Assembly (NCBI RefSeq): GCF_018138715.1
Contig: NZ_JAGSHX010000006.1
Span: 5,828,001-5,892,000 of the forward strand
Direction: 5' to 3'
Source: Streptomyces asiaticus
GTDB taxonomy: Bacteria; Actinomycetota; Actinomycetes; Streptomycetales; Streptomycetaceae
Length of the DNA: 64,000 bases
The stretch's first letter is position 1; each line of letters begins with the position of its first letter. The notes under the pieces are model-generated. The model was not told the origin of the DNA. It saw only the letters and a list, made by a program, of their open reading frames with translations, and made no database searches. The translations under genes were made by a program, and so were the position numbers. Of the stretch, positions 25,429 through 34,802 are shown piece by piece.

Positions 25429-26487
25429 GTGACCATTACCGACATGCCTGCGGACGTCCCCGCCCCACGCTCGGGTGAGGACGTCGGTGGGAAGCTGCTC
25501 GACGTACGCGATCTGCATGTCGAGTTCCACACCCGCGACGGCATCGCCAAGGCCGTCAACGGAGTCAACTACAGCGTGGACGCGGGCGAGACGCTTGCCG
25601 TGCTCGGGGAGTCCGGCTCCGGAAAGTCCGTGACCGCGCAGGCGATCATGGGAATCCTCGACATGCCGCCCGGCAAGATCCCGCAGGGCGAGATCCTCTT
25701 CCGCGGCCAGGACATGCTGAAGATGTCCGCCGAGGAGCGGCGGAAGATCCGCGGCAACAAGATCGCGATGATCTTTCAGGACGCGCTGTCCGCCCTGAAC
25801 CCGGTGCTCTCCGTCGGCTACCAGCTCGGCGAGGTATTCCGGGTCCACGAAGGGCTCTCGCGCAAGGAGGCCAAGACCAAGGCCATCGAGCTGATGGACC
25901 GGGTCCGCATCCCGGCGGCCAAGGAGCGGGTGAGCGACTATCCGCACCAGTTCTCCGGCGGTATGCGCCAGCGCATCATGATCGCCATGGCGATGGCGCT
26001 GGAGCCGGACCTGATCATCGCCGACGAGCCGACCACGGCGCTCGACGTGACCGTCCAGGCCCAGGTGATGGACCTGCTCGCGGAGCTCCAGCGCGAGTAC
26101 CACATGGGTCTGATCCTGATCACCCATGACCTGGGTGTGGTCGCGGACGTCGCCGACAAGATCGCCGTGATGTACGCGGGCCGGATCGTCGAGACCGCCC
26201 CCGTGCACGAGCTCTACAAGCGCCCGGCCCACCCCTACACCCGCGGTCTGCTGGACTCCATCCCGCGCCTGGACCGCAAGGGGCAGGAGCTCTACGCGAT
26301 CAAGGGGCTGCCGCCCAATCTGCTCAAGATCCCCACGGGCTGTGCCTTCAACCCGCGCTGCCCCAAGGCGGAGGACATCTGCCGCCGGGACGTCCCCGCC
26401 CTGGTGCAGGTCACCGAGCAGGACGGCACGGAGCTGCCGGGCCGCGGCAGCGCCTGCCACTTCTGGAAGGAGACCCTCCATGGCTGA
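25429..26487 (+). CDS. Peptide ABC transporter ATPase, OppD/DppD type (operon 1)
   Basis: A 352-residue ATPase starting at GTG 25429 with GAGGGAGG upstream. It carries Walker A (GESGSGKS), signature (FSGGMRQR), Walker B ([12 protein letters not shown]) and the switch His ([14 protein letters not shown]). The C-terminal oligo_HPY region ([11 protein letters not shown]) with cysteines (CAFNPRCPKAEDICRRD) is characteristic of peptide-importer ATPases and may hold an iron-sulfur cluster, as reported in some OppD proteins. It overlaps the next ATPase gene by 8 bases. Confidence 0.96.
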   Translation: MTITDMPADVPAPRSGEDVGGKLLDVRDLHVEFHTRDGIAKAVNGVNYSVDAGETLAVLGESGSGKSVTAQAIMGILDMPPGKIPQGEILFRGQDMLKMSAEERRKIRGNKIAMIFQDALSALNPVLSVGYQLGEVFRVHEGLSRKEAKTKAIELMDRVRIPAAKERVSDYPHQFSGGMRQRIMIAMAMALEPDLIIADEPTTALDVTVQAQVMDLLAELQREYHMGLILITHDLGVVADVADKIAVMYAGRIVETAPVHELYKRPAHPYTRGLLDSIPRLDRKGQELYAIKGLPPNLLKIPTGCAFNPRCPKAEDICRRDVPALVQVTEQDGTELPGRGSACHFWKETLHG

Positions 26488-27628
26488 CGCCAACGAAACG
26501 CCCATGGAGCCGACCGACACCACCCCGAACGTCACGGAGGTGGAAACGGTCGAGGCGGCCACCGAGGACGAGGCGGTCGCGGCACTCGAGGCCAAGGTCG
26601 ACCGGGGCGAGCCGATCCTCCAGGTGCGCAATCTGGTCAAGCACTTCCCGCTGACCCAGGGCATCCTCTTCAAGCGGCAGATCGGCGCGGTCAAGGCGGT
26701 CGACGGCATCTCCTTCGACCTCTACCAGGGCGAGACCCTCGGCATCGTCGGCGAGTCCGGCTGTGGCAAGTCCACCGTCGCCAAGCTGCTGATGACCCTG
26801 GAGACCGCCACCGCGGGCGAGGTCTTCTACAAGGGCCAGGACATCACCCGGCTGTCGGGCCGCGCGCTGCGCGCGGTCCGCCGCAACATCCAGATGGTGT
26901 TCCAGGACCCGTACACCTCGCTCAACCCCCGGATGACGGTGGGCGACATCATCGGGGAGCCCTTCGAGATCCACCCCGAGGTGGCCCCGAAGGGCGACCG
27001 CCGCCGCAAGGTCCAGGAACTCCTGGACGTGGTGGGCCTCAACCCCGAGTACATCAACCGCTACCCCCACCAGTTCTCCGGCGGCCAGCGCCAGCGCATC
27101 GGCATCGCGCGCGGCCTCGCCCTCAACCCGGAGATCATCATCTGCGACGAGCCGGTCTCCGCGCTCGACGTGTCCGTCCAGGCACAGGTCATCAACCTGA
27201 TGGAGGGCCTCCAGGACGAGTTCAACCTCTCCTACATCTTCATCGCCCACGACCTGTCCATCGTCCGGCACATCTCCGACCGGGTCGGCGTGATGTACCT
27301 GGGCAAGATGGCCGAGATCGGCTCCGACACCGAGATCTACGACCACCCGACGCACCCCTACACCCAGGCGCTGCTGTCGGCCGTCCCGGTCCCGGACCCG
27401 GAGTCGCGCGAGGGCCGGACACGCATCATCCTCACCGGCGACGTCCCCTCCCCGGCCAACCCGCCCTCCGGCTGCCGCTTCCGCACCCGCTGCTGGAAGG
27501 CCGAGGCCCGCTGCGCGGAGGAGGTCCCCCTCCTCGCCATCCCCGAGCGCTTCGCCGGCACGGATTCGCCTGCGGCGCATGAGTCGGCGTGCCACTTCGC
27601 GGAGGAAAAGGACGTGGTCCACGCCTAG
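26480..27628 (+). CDS. Peptide ABC transporter ATPase, OppF/DppF type (operon 1)
   Basis: A 382-residue ATPase beginning at ATG 26480, overlapping the previous stop. An acidic N-terminal extension of ~45 residues precedes the ABC domain (VRNLVKHFPLTQG). Motifs: Walker [10 protein letters not shown], signature FSGGQRQR, Walker [13 protein letters not shown], switch FIAHDLSIVRHISD, C-terminal [17 protein letters not shown] and cysteines in [14 protein letters not shown]. It is nearly identical over long stretches to the OppF of operon 2, indicating duplication. Last gene of the operon; a strong terminator follows. Confidence 0.96.
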   Translation: MADANETPMEPTDTTPNVTEVETVEAATEDEAVAALEAKVDRGEPILQVRNLVKHFPLTQGILFKRQIGAVKAVDGISFDLYQGETLGIVGESGCGKSTVAKLLMTLETATAGEVFYKGQDITRLSGRALRAVRRNIQMVFQDPYTSLNPRMTVGDIIGEPFEIHPEVAPKGDRRRKVQELLDVVGLNPEYINRYPHQFSGGQRQRIGIARGLALNPEIIICDEPVSALDVSVQAQVINLMEGLQDEFNLSYIFIAHDLSIVRHISDRVGVMYLGKMAEIGSDTEIYDHPTHPYTQALLSAVPVPDPESREGRTRIILTGDVPSPANPPSGCRFRTRCWKAEARCAEEVPLLAIPERFAGTDSPAAHESACHFAEEKDVVHA

Positions 27629-27651
27629 CGCCCCCGCGCGGGCCGCAGTTT

Positions 27652-27711
27652 GAACGACGAGGGCCGCCCGGACCGTGAATAGCACGGTCCGGGCGGCCCT
27701 CCTCGTCGTTC
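27652..27711. terminator. Strong bidirectional terminator hairpin
   Basis: A 26-base left arm (27652-27677) pairs with 27683-27711, interrupted only by a 3-base bulge on the right arm; the loop is AATAG. It ends operon 1 and overlaps the stop codon of the convergent RelE-like gene. Confidence 0.9.
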
Positions 27712-27985
27712 AGGATCCGTCTGACTCGGGCCAATGCTGTACCCGGACGATGAAGACGGTGGTGAAGCGACGATGCTCCTGATACCAGACGATCAGTCGA
27801 CCCTCTGCATGGTCGAGTAATCGGGACACCCCGGACTCATGGATCGGCGGGTCGCCGAGGTACTTGACGGCGGCGGCGTCGGCCAGCCGCTGGGCGAGCC
27901 GCTCCACGTCGTGCTTGATCTGCGGATTCAGACCCCCGACCACGTTCTCGGCATCGGGTAGGTATTCCCAGGTCCAATCGCTCAC
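27710..27985 (-). CDS. RelE/ParE-like small protein (possible toxin)
   Basis: A 91-residue protein starting at GTG 27985 (VSDWTWEYLPDAENVV). The layout of an N-terminal helical segment (HDVERLAQRLADAAAV), a central LGDPP turn, then beta strands (GRLIVWYQEHRRFTTVFIVRVQHW) resembles RelE/ParE-superfamily RNases or gyrase toxins. The start overlaps the stop of the upstream gene by 4 bases (GTGA), as in toxin-antitoxin pairs. No catalytic residue can be confirmed by eye. It may instead be a non-toxic member of the fold. Confidence 0.65.
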   Translation of the reverse strand: MSDWTWEYLPDAENVVGGLNPQIKHDVERLAQRLADAAAVKYLGDPPIHESGVSRLLDHAEGRLIVWYQEHRRFTTVFIVRVQHWPESDGS

Positions 27986-28341
27986 GCTGCGACCTCGCGA
28001 CGCGCGGCGTCCAACAGCAGTCCGATCTCGGCTGAGGCCCGCCGGGCGTCCTCGATGTTGGGCGCCTCGGCGACGGCCGCCTCCAACTCGTGGAGCCGTC
28101 GGGCCCGCCCGGGATAGCGCCGCAGAGCCACGAACACGCCCCAGCGGTGGAGGAAGGTGTGCATGGGGACGGTGCTGTCGGTCTGCACCGCCTCCTGCCA
28201 CGCGCTGTGGAACTCTTCCTCGAACCGGACAGCCGCGCTGAGGTCCAGGGAGCGCACGGCGACCCGCAGCGCCTGTTCGGTCAGCGGCGGCATGGGGAAC
28301 AGCGGCTCGTCGTGGGAGTCCTCTATGGGCTGTGTGCTCAC
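27982..28341 (-). CDS. DUF6247-like protein (possible antitoxin partner)
   Basis: A 119-residue soluble helical protein starting at GTG 28341 behind GGAGGAG. It has an acidic N-terminus (QPIEDSHDEPLFPMPP) followed by a helical region (EEEFHSAWQEAVQT, LHRWGVFVALRRYPGR). It reads like the Streptomyces family I remember as DUF6247, which commonly precedes a RelE/ParE-like gene. Translational coupling with the downstream gene supports a functional pair. Longer upstream frames extend to 28602 but have no ribosome-binding site. Confidence 0.7.
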   Translation of the reverse strand: MSTQPIEDSHDEPLFPMPPLTEQALRVAVRSLDLSAAVRFEEEFHSAWQEAVQTDSTVPMHTFLHRWGVFVALRRYPGRARRLHELEAAVAEAPNIEDARRASAEIGLLLDAARREVAA

Positions 28342-28403
28342 GGCGCTGTCTCCTCCGATGTGCCGTAGGTCGTCCACGTAGGGTGATCGCTTCAGGCCAG
28401 CGT

Positions 28404-28841
28404 TCATCCAGTTTGCCCCATCACGGATGGCGGCGGGGCCAGCGTGAACCAAACAGCTTTGCCGGATACGCCTGCGTCCTTGTCGGTGTAGTCGTGCACG
28501 CCCCAGGCGGCGGAGCACGATTCGACGAGCGTGAGCCCGCGCCCGCTCTCGTCCTCGACGTTCGCCGTCACCGGTTGCGGCAGCCCGCAGCCGGAGTCCC
28601 ATACGGTGACCCGGAAGTCGGACGGCGACGGCTCCCAGTCCATGCTGACGTACGCGTCGGTGGTGGTGTTCCGGTACGCGTTGGTGACCAGCTCCGACAC
28701 GAGCAGCTCGGCCGTGTCCACGATGCAGTCGAGCCGCGCCGCCCTGAGGATGTGACGGATGGTGGCCCGTACGACGCTCACGGCGCGTGGGTCGTGGGGG
28801 ATGAACAGGCCGTAGGACCAGGGCTCTTCGGGCGTGCGCAT
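28404..28841 (-). CDS. Anti-sigma-factor-like ATP-binding protein (HATPase_c_2)
   Basis: A 145-residue single-domain GHKL ATPase of the RsbW-like type. The N-box is ELVTNAYRN, followed by VWDSGCGLPQP and the G2-like ESGRGLTLVES. The ATG at 28841 follows GGAGG; the longer frame to 29045 has no support. In Streptomyces, proteins like this often sit beside an Xre regulator and a DUF397 protein (WhiJ/AbaA-type modules), which is the case here: the Xre gene is divergent, 157 bases away. Its partner sigma or regulator is not known. Confidence 0.88.
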   Translation of the reverse strand: MRTPEEPWSYGLFIPHDPRAVSVVRATIRHILRAARLDCIVDTAELLVSELVTNAYRNTTTDAYVSMDWEPSPSDFRVTVWDSGCGLPQPVTANVEDESGRGLTLVESCSAAWGVHDYTDKDAGVSGKAVWFTLAPPPSVMGQTG

Positions 28842-28998
28842 GGGGCAGCCTCCGGTTGAGTGCCTATTGTGACTGGCGCCATACGTAAGGTAGCGATACG
28901 GCGCGTATATATTCAACCCGTGGGGGCGTGGTGAAGTTACGGAGTGGACGCGTGTGCGTGCGCCGCGCAACACTCGCCGAACGAGAGAGGGGAACCGC

Positions 28999-29889
28999 AT
29001 GGGGCTCAGGGGCGATCCCACGTACCGGCAGCGTCGATTCGGCATCGAGGTGCGCAGGCTGCGGGAGGCGGCGGGGCTTACTGTGGGCGAGGCGGCCCAA
29101 GTGGTGGGGATGCGTCAGCCGCACTTCAGCAACGTCGAGGCGGGCCGCACTGGCCTATCGGCCGAACGCCTCCAGAAGCTGTCCCAAGCACTGAGTGGTA
29201 CGTATACGTATCCCGTTGATGCCCTGCTGGCCCTGGGGCAGGAATCCGGGAAGGGATGGTGGAGCGACTACCGCACGACCCTCGGTGTGACTCACCTCGA
29301 CTTGGCAGAGCTGGAGGCCGGAGCCGTTGCCCTGCGCAACTACGAGCTGCTGTTCATTCCGGGGCTGCTCCAGACCAGCGACTACGCAACCGCTGTGCAC
29401 AGCGGCGGCTTTTCGCCGACCGTAAGCGAAGTGCGCGACTCGGCTGTGGAATTCAGGATGCGGCGTCAGAAGGTCCTGTCGGGCGAGCGGCCTCCTCGTT
29501 TCCACGCGATCATCCATGAGGCGGCGTTGCGCGTTCTCTACGGAGGGCGTGCGGTGATGCGTGACCAGCTTCTGCGGCTGATCGAGGTGTCGCGCTTGCC
29601 GAACGTCACGATCCAGGTCGTCCCGATCGACAACGAGGGAAGCGCGGCCTTCAGCCACCCGTTCATGGTGATCGACCCAGGCGTGATGGAATTGGGCACG
29701 GTGCTCGTCGACCAGGTGGGCAAGGCGCAGTTCCTCGACGAGCGCCAAGCGCTGGCCGAGTATGGGGAGTCGTTCGAGAGATTGAGTGAACTGGCCCTGC
29801 CTCCGGTCGATGCTGAGTCTGTGCCGGAGGCTCGTACGGCGAAGGATTCCCTCGGGCTCATCCAGCACATCCTCTACCCGCTTCTCTAA
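28999..29889 (+). CDS. Xre-family helix-turn-helix regulator with DUF5753 domain
   Basis: A 296-residue regulator. Residues ~13-70 are an HTH_31/Xre domain (FGIEVRRLREAAGLTVGEAA; QPHFSNVEAGRTGLS). The rest is the DUF5753 region typical of Streptomyces WhiJ-like proteins (LLFIPGLLQTSDYATAVH; VTIQVVPIDNEGSAAF; VYVE-like region replaced by TVLVDQVGKAQFLDE). The ATG at 28999 has GAGAGGGG upstream. A DUF397 gene follows 12 bases downstream, and an anti-sigma-like ATPase gene is divergent. Known relatives repress development or secondary metabolism genes together with their DUF397 partner. Confidence 0.93.
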   Translation: MGLRGDPTYRQRRFGIEVRRLREAAGLTVGEAAQVVGMRQPHFSNVEAGRTGLSAERLQKLSQALSGTYTYPVDALLALGQESGKGWWSDYRTTLGVTHLDLAELEAGAVALRNYELLFIPGLLQTSDYATAVHSGGFSPTVSEVRDSAVEFRMRRQKVLSGERPPRFHAIIHEAALRVLYGGRAVMRDQLLRLIEVSRLPNVTIQVVPIDNEGSAAFSHPFMVIDPGVMELGTVLVDQVGKAQFLDERQALAEYGESFERLSELALPPVDAESVPEARTAKDSLGLIQHILYPLL

Positions 29890-29901
29890 GGAGAGAGCTG
29901 C

Positions 29902-30108
29902 ATGTCCTCGCTTCCGTGGCGGAAGTCCAGCTTCAGCACGGGCGACGCCCCCAACTGCGTCGAACTCGCCGCCGACTCCGTCGGCACCCCGCACCTCCGC
30001 GAGAGCGACGACCCGGAGGTCGTCATATCCACGACCCCCGCCGCGCTCCGCGCGTTCCTGCGGGCCGCGAAGGCGGGGGCATTGGACCGCCCTTCCCAAA
30101 GTACTTGA
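29902..30108 (+). CDS. DUF397 protein, partner of the Xre regulator
   Basis: A 68-residue protein with the DUF397 signature: WRKSSFSTGDAPNCVELA at the start and LRESDDPEVVISTTPAALRAFLRAAKAG at the end (shown in pieces WRKSSFS, NCVELA, LRESDDP, AFLRAAKAG). AAGGAGAG precedes the ATG. It is 12 bases downstream of the Xre gene and surely co-transcribed. Such proteins are thought to antagonise or modulate the paired HTH regulator. Confidence 0.93.
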   Translation: MSSLPWRKSSFSTGDAPNCVELAADSVGTPHLRESDDPEVVISTTPAALRAFLRAAKAGALDRPSQST

Positions 30109-30274
30109 TCTGGCGCAACTAATTTGTCAAACGATTTCCAGAGGGGTACCCCACCCCCGGCAACCCGGAGCCGGTCCGGCGGTCCGGCGACGGTCTCGGC
30201 CCCCACCCCCGACCCATGCTCAAATGCGCCGAAGGCGCGAGACGGCGCCGCGCCGCGCCTCGTAGGGTCGTGGC

Positions 30275-30793
30275 ATGACTGCCCCTCACTCACCGGTCTA
30301 TGAGGCGTTCTACACCCGCACCCCTTTCCAGCTCTTGACGAGCGCTGGGTGGAAGCGACGGGTCGCCTTCCGGGCCGATGAGTCCGGTGTCACCCTGGGC
30401 GGCGCCGCATTGCGATACCGCCGGTTCCTGGCCGTCGTTCCATGGCGGGACATCGAAGCCGTCGTGGTGTGGGCCAGGCAAAGCCGCACGGAGAAGCCGG
30501 AATGGTACGTAAGTCTGAAGCTGTGGCCGGGCGTTCCCGCCCCTCCCGGCCCCAACCGGAAGCTCACCCAGCAGTTCGCCGCGGGTTTCGCACCGCACAT
30601 CGAGTACGAGGTCGTCAGGAATTGCCGGCGCATCATGCTCTGGAAGGTCGATCGGGCCCGGCTCGCCGTCGCCGTGCAGGCGTTCGCGCCTGAAGTGCGA
30701 CTGCTTTTCCCTCCGGTGTACCAGGTGCCCCAGGGGCCGGGCTCGAACCTGGGGAACGACTCCGGCGGGAGCATATTCGACATCTTGCCCTGA
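30275..30793 (+). CDS. Hypothetical protein, PH-like beta-rich
   Basis: A 172-residue soluble protein of unknown function. The central part alternates short hydrophobic strands (VAFRADESGVTLGG, FLAVVPWRDIEAVVVWAR), reminiscent of bacterial PH-like domains that begin with a transmembrane-less strand core, and a C-terminal amphipathic helix (DRARLAVAVQAFAPEVRLL). The ATG has TCGTGGC rather than a good ribosome-binding site, so the start is provisional. It ends 3 bases before the convergent OppF gene of operon 2. I do not recognise a family. Confidence 0.6.
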   Translation: MTAPHSPVYEAFYTRTPFQLLTSAGWKRRVAFRADESGVTLGGAALRYRRFLAVVPWRDIEAVVVWARQSRTEKPEWYVSLKLWPGVPAPPGPNRKLTQQFAAGFAPHIEYEVVRNCRRIMLWKVDRARLAVAVQAFAPEVRLLFPPVYQVPQGPGSNLGNDSGGSIFDILP

Positions 30794-30796
30794 ACG

Positions 30797-31834
30797 TCAT
30801 GCCCTGACCTCCGCGCGCTCCTCCGCGAAGTGGCACGCCGAGGCGTGGGCGGCCGGGCCCGCCAGGCTCGACGGCACCGCCAGCGCCGGAACCTCCACCG
30901 CGCAGCGGTCCTGGGCCTTCCAGCAGCGGGTGCGGAAGCGGCAGCCGGAGGGCGGGTTGGCGGGAGAGGGGACGTCGCCCGTCAGGAGGATGCGGGTCCG
31001 GGCCCCGCGCGGTTCCGGGTCCGGGACCGGGACGGCCGACAGCAGGGCCTGGGTGTAGGGGTGCGTGGGGTGGTCGTAGATCTCGGGGCCGGTGCCCGTC
31101 TCGGCGAAGCGGCCCAGGTACATCACGGCCACCCGGTCGGAGATATGCCGGACCACCGACAGATCGTGCGCGATGAAGACGTAGGAGAGGTTGAACTCGT
31201 CCTGTAGGGACTCCATCAGGTTGACCACCTGTGCCTGGACGGAGACGTCCAGCGCCGAGACCGGTTCGTCCGCGACGATGATCTCCGGTCGTAGCGCCAG
31301 ACCCCGCGCGATGCCGATGCGCTGGCGCTGGCCGCCGGAGAACTGGTGCGGATAGCGGTTGATGTGCTCGGGGTTCAACCCCACCACGTCCAGGAGTTCC
31401 TGGACCGCCCGTCGCCGGTCGCCCTTCGGGGCCGCCTCGGGGTGGATCTCGAAGGGCTCCCCGATGATGTCGCCCACCGTCATCCGGGGGTTGAGCGAGG
31501 TGTACGGGTCCTGGAAGACCATCTGGATGTTGCGGCGGACGGCCCGCAGCGCGCGGCCCGACAGCCGGGCGATGTCCTCGCCCCGGTAGTGGATCGTCCC
31601 GGCGGTCGGCCGTTCCAGGCTGACCAGCAGCTTGGCGACGGTGGACTTGCCGCAGCCGGACTCGCCGACGATGCCGAGGGTCTCCCCGCGCCGCAGGGCG
31701 AACGAGACCGTGTCGACCGCCCGTACCGCGCCGGTCTGGCGCTTCACCAGCACCCCCCGCGTCAGCGGATAGTGCTTGGCCAGGTCGCGGACCTCCAAGA
31801 CCGGCCCATCCGGCTCGGGCATGTGCTCAGGCAT
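30797..31834 (-). CDS. Peptide ABC transporter ATPase, OppF/DppF type (operon 2)
   Basis: A 345-residue ATPase starting at ATG 31834 behind AAGGAGGAG and overlapping the upstream OppD stop by 8 bases. Motifs: Walker [10 protein letters not shown], signature FSGGQRQR, Walker [13 protein letters not shown], switch [31 protein letters not shown] and a C-terminal cysteine group ([14 protein letters not shown]). It is a close paralogue of 26480-27628 but lacks that protein's long acidic N-terminal extension. Last gene of operon 2. Confidence 0.95.
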   Translation of the reverse strand: MPEHMPEPDGPVLEVRDLAKHYPLTRGVLVKRQTGAVRAVDTVSFALRRGETLGIVGESGCGKSTVAKLLVSLERPTAGTIHYRGEDIARLSGRALRAVRRNIQMVFQDPYTSLNPRMTVGDIIGEPFEIHPEAAPKGDRRRAVQELLDVVGLNPEHINRYPHQFSGGQRQRIGIARGLALRPEIIVADEPVSALDVSVQAQVVNLMESLQDEFNLSYVFIAHDLSVVRHISDRVAVMYLGRFAETGTGPEIYDHPTHPYTQALLSAVPVPDPEPRGARTRILLTGDVPSPANPPSGCRFRTRCWKAQDRCAVEVPALAVPSSLAGPAAHASACHFAEERAEVRA

Positions 31835-32825
31835 GCAGCTCCTCCTTCCAGAAGTGGCAGGCGCTGGTCCGTCCGTCGGCCCCGGCGTCCTCCGCCACCT
31901 CGTACAGCGGTGGCCGTTCGACGCGGCAGACCTCCTGGGCGCGCGGGCAGCGGGGGTGGAAGGGGCAGCCGGGCGGCAGGGCGAGCGGACTGGGCGGCGC
32001 GCCCTTGATCGCGTAGAGCCGCTCGCCCCGATGGTCCACGCGCGGCACGGAGTCCAGCAGGCCACGGGTGTACGGGTGGGCGGGGCGGCGGTAGAGGTCG
32101 CGTACCGGCGCGGTCTCCACGATCCGGCCCGCGTACATCACGGCGATGGTGTCGGCCACGTCCGCGACCACGCCCAGGTCATGGGTGATGAGGACCAGCC
32201 CCATCGCGTACTCCCGGCGCAACTCCGCGAGCACCTCCATGACCTGGGCCTGAACGGTCACGTCCAGCGCGGTCGTCGGCTCGTCGGCGATGATCAGGTC
32301 CGGCTCCAGCGCCATCGCCATGGCGATCATGATGCGCTGGCGCATCCCGCCGGAGAACTGATGCGGATAGTCCCCGGCCCGCTGCCCCGCCGCCGGGATG
32401 CGGACCCGGTCCATCAGCTCGACCGCCCGCCGCCGGGCGTCCTTGCGGGACATCCCCCGGTGCACCTCGTACATCTCCGCGAGCTGGGCGCCCACGGGAA
32501 GCACCGGGTTGAGGGCGGAGAGCGCGTCCTGGAAGATCATCGCCATCGCGGCGCCCCGGATCCGGCGGCGCTCCTCCGCGCCCATCGTCAGCAGGTCCCG
32601 GCCCTGGAAGAGCACCTGGCCGCCGGTGATCCGGCCGGGCGGGGAGTCGAGGATGCCCATGATCGCCTGGGCGGTCACCGACTTGCCGGAGCCCGACTCG
32701 CCGAGCACGGCCAGCGTCCGACCGGCGTCGACGGCGTACGAGACACCGCCGACCGCCTCGGCGATCCCGTCCCGGGTGCGGAATTCCACGCGCAGGTCCC
32801 GTACGTCCAGCAGGCGGGCCGCCAT
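31827..32825 (-). CDS. Peptide ABC transporter ATPase, OppD/DppD type (operon 2)
   Basis: A 332-residue ATPase from ATG 32825 ([20 protein letters not shown]), two bases after the permease stop. Longer frames upstream run inside the permease gene and are not real. Motifs: [53 protein letters not shown] and cysteines [14 protein letters not shown]. It pairs with the downstream OppF as the heterodimeric motor of the importer. Confidence 0.95.
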   Translation of the reverse strand: MAARLLDVRDLRVEFRTRDGIAEAVGGVSYAVDAGRTLAVLGESGSGKSVTAQAIMGILDSPPGRITGGQVLFQGRDLLTMGAEERRRIRGAAMAMIFQDALSALNPVLPVGAQLAEMYEVHRGMSRKDARRRAVELMDRVRIPAAGQRAGDYPHQFSGGMRQRIMIAMAMALEPDLIIADEPTTALDVTVQAQVMEVLAELRREYAMGLVLITHDLGVVADVADTIAVMYAGRIVETAPVRDLYRRPAHPYTRGLLDSVPRVDHRGERLYAIKGAPPSPLALPPGCPFHPRCPRAQEVCRVERPPLYEVAEDAGADGRTSACHFWKEELHA

Positions 32826-32827
32826 GG

Positions 32828-33883
32828 CTAGCGCAGCTTCGGGTCGAGGGCGTCGCGCACCGCGTCGCCGAGCATGATGAACGCGAGCACCGTGATGGAC
32901 AGCGCCCCGGCCGGCCACAGCAGCATGTGCGGGGCGTTGCGGATCTGGGTCGCGGCCGAGGAGATGTCGATCCCCCAGGAGACGGTGGGCGGTTTGAGCC
33001 CCACGCCGAGGAACGACAGCGTGGCCTCCAGCGAGATGTAGGTGCCCAGCGCGATGGTCGCGACGACGATCACGGGCGCCACGGCGTTGGGCGCGATATG
33101 GCGCAGCAGCGTCCGGCCGCTGCTCGCGCCGAGCACCCGCGCCGCCTGGACGTAGTCGTGCTCCTTGACGCTCACCACCGAGCCGCGCGCGATCCGGGAG
33201 ATCTGCGGCCAGCCCAGCAGCACGATGAAGCCCACCACCGGCCAGACCGAGCCGCTGGTGACCACCGACAGGAAGACCAGCCCGCCCAGCAGGATCGGGA
33301 TGCCGAAGAAGACATCGGCGATCCGCGAGAGCAGCGCGTCCCACCAGCCGCCGAAGTACCCGGCGAGCCCGCCCAGCACGCTGCCCAGCAGCGCCGCGCC
33401 GAGGGTGGCGCAGATGCCCACGGTGATGGAGGCGCGGGCGCCGTAGACCGTGCGGGTGTAGACGTCGCGGCCCTGGAGGTCGTAGCCGAAGGGGTGGCCG
33501 GGGGCCGGGCCGTCCTGCGCCATGGCCAGATCGCCGTGGTACGGGTTTCCGCTCGCGATCAGCTGCGGCCAGATCGCGATCACGACGAGGAAGAGGATGA
33601 TCAGCGCGGAGACGACGAAGATCGGATTGCGGCGCAGATCGTGCCAGGCGTCGGTCCACAGCCCCCGCCCGGTCGGCGCGGCCGGTTCGCCGGAGCGGCG
33701 GCCGGGCTCCCCGCGCCAGGGCAGCGGGAGGCGCCAGGGGCCGCGCCGCGCCCCGCCCCTCGGGGCTGGCCCGTCCTTCAGGGTCTGGGGGCCGGAGGCG
33801 GGGAGGTCCATCGGACCGCCGCCGCTGCCGGCCGGTGCGATCGCCTCGGTCATGTCGTAGCGCGGGTCAAAGGGCTCAGGCAT
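32828..33883 (-). CDS. Peptide ABC transporter permease, DppC/OppC type (operon 2)
   Basis: A 351-residue membrane protein with an unusually long (~85 residue) Pro/Gly/Arg-rich cytoplasmic N-terminus, then DppC-type helices (NPIFVVSALIILFLVVIAIW), GRDVYTRTVYGARASI, the EAA loop (YVQAARVLGASSGRTLLRH) and GDAVRDALDPKLR. ATG at 33883 overlaps the upstream permease by 8 bases. Paralogous to 24458-25417. Confidence 0.94.
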   Translation of the reverse strand: MPEPFDPRYDMTEAIAPAGSGGGPMDLPASGPQTLKDGPAPRGGARRGPWRLPLPWRGEPGRRSGEPAAPTGRGLWTDAWHDLRRNPIFVVSALIILFLVVIAIWPQLIASGNPYHGDLAMAQDGPAPGHPFGYDLQGRDVYTRTVYGARASITVGICATLGAALLGSVLGGLAGYFGGWWDALLSRIADVFFGIPILLGGLVFLSVVTSGSVWPVVGFIVLLGWPQISRIARGSVVSVKEHDYVQAARVLGASSGRTLLRHIAPNAVAPVIVVATIALGTYISLEATLSFLGVGLKPPTVSWGIDISSAATQIRNAPHMLLWPAGALSITVLAFIMLGDAVRDALDPKLR

Positions 33884-34799
33884 ACCGGATCCTCGGGTCG
33901 AGCACGGCGTAGAGGAGGTCGACGAGCAGATTGGCGAGCAGGAAGACGATCACCAGGATGGTCACGAAGCCGACGACGGTCGGCGAGTTCTGGCGCAGGA
34001 TGCCCTGGTAGAGCTGGTAGCCCACACCGTGGATGTTGAAGATCCGCTCGGTGACGATGGCCCCGCCCATGAGCGCGCCGACGTCCGTGCCGATGAAGGT
34101 CACCACCGGGATCAGCGAGTTCCGCAGCAGATGGCGGGTGACGATCCGGTGGCGCGGCAGCCCCTTGGCGACGGCGGTGCGGACGTAGTCGGCGCGGGCG
34201 TTCTCCACGATGGAGGTACGGGTGAGGCGGGTGGTGTACGCGAGCGACACCAGCCCCAGCACCACCCCGGGCAGCAGCAGTTCGTTCAGCGGGGCCTCCG
34301 GCGAGACCGACGGCCTGGCCCAGCCCCAGCTCACACCGAACAGATACTGGAGCACCGTGCCGCTGACGAAGGTCGGGACCGAGACCACGACCAGGGTGAG
34401 CAGCAGCACCGAGGTGTCCAGACCCCGGCCCCGGCGCAACCCGCTGAGGACGCCCAGGGTGATGCCCAGCGCCATCTCGAAGGCGACCGCGACGAGGGTG
34501 AGCCGGAGGGTGACCGGGAACGCGCTCGCCATCAGCTCGGTCACCGGCTGCCCGTTGAAGGCCGTACCGAAATGGCCGCTGAAGATCTGCCCCATGTAGT
34601 GCGCGTACTGCCGCCACAGCGGCTCATCCAGATAGAGGTCCTTACGGATCCGGGCGGCGGTGGCGGGGTCCGGGGCCTTGTCGCCGAAGAGCGCGGCCAC
34701 CGGGTCGCCGAGCGCGTACACCATGAAGAAGATCAGGAAGGTGGAGCCGATGAAGACCGGGATCATCTGCAGCAGCCGCCGCAGCGCATAGCGGCCCAT
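33876..34799 (-). CDS. Peptide ABC transporter permease, DppB/OppB type (operon 2)
   Basis: A 307-residue permease opening MGRYALRRLLQMIPVFIG, nearly the same as the operon 1 DppB. It has six predicted helices, the GDPVAALFGDKAPDP segment and an EAA loop (YVRTAVAKGLPRHRIVTRH). It begins 3 bases after the binding-protein stop; unlike operons 1 and 3 there is no room for a stem-loop at this junction. Confidence 0.94.
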   Translation of the reverse strand: MGRYALRRLLQMIPVFIGSTFLIFFMVYALGDPVAALFGDKAPDPATAARIRKDLYLDEPLWRQYAHYMGQIFSGHFGTAFNGQPVTELMASAFPVTLRLTLVAVAFEMALGITLGVLSGLRRGRGLDTSVLLLTLVVVSVPTFVSGTVLQYLFGVSWGWARPSVSPEAPLNELLLPGVVLGLVSLAYTTRLTRTSIVENARADYVRTAVAKGLPRHRIVTRHLLRNSLIPVVTFIGTDVGALMGGAIVTERIFNIHGVGYQLYQGILRQNSPTVVGFVTILVIVFLLANLLVDLLYAVLDPRIRYA

Positions 34800-34802
34800 G
34801 GC

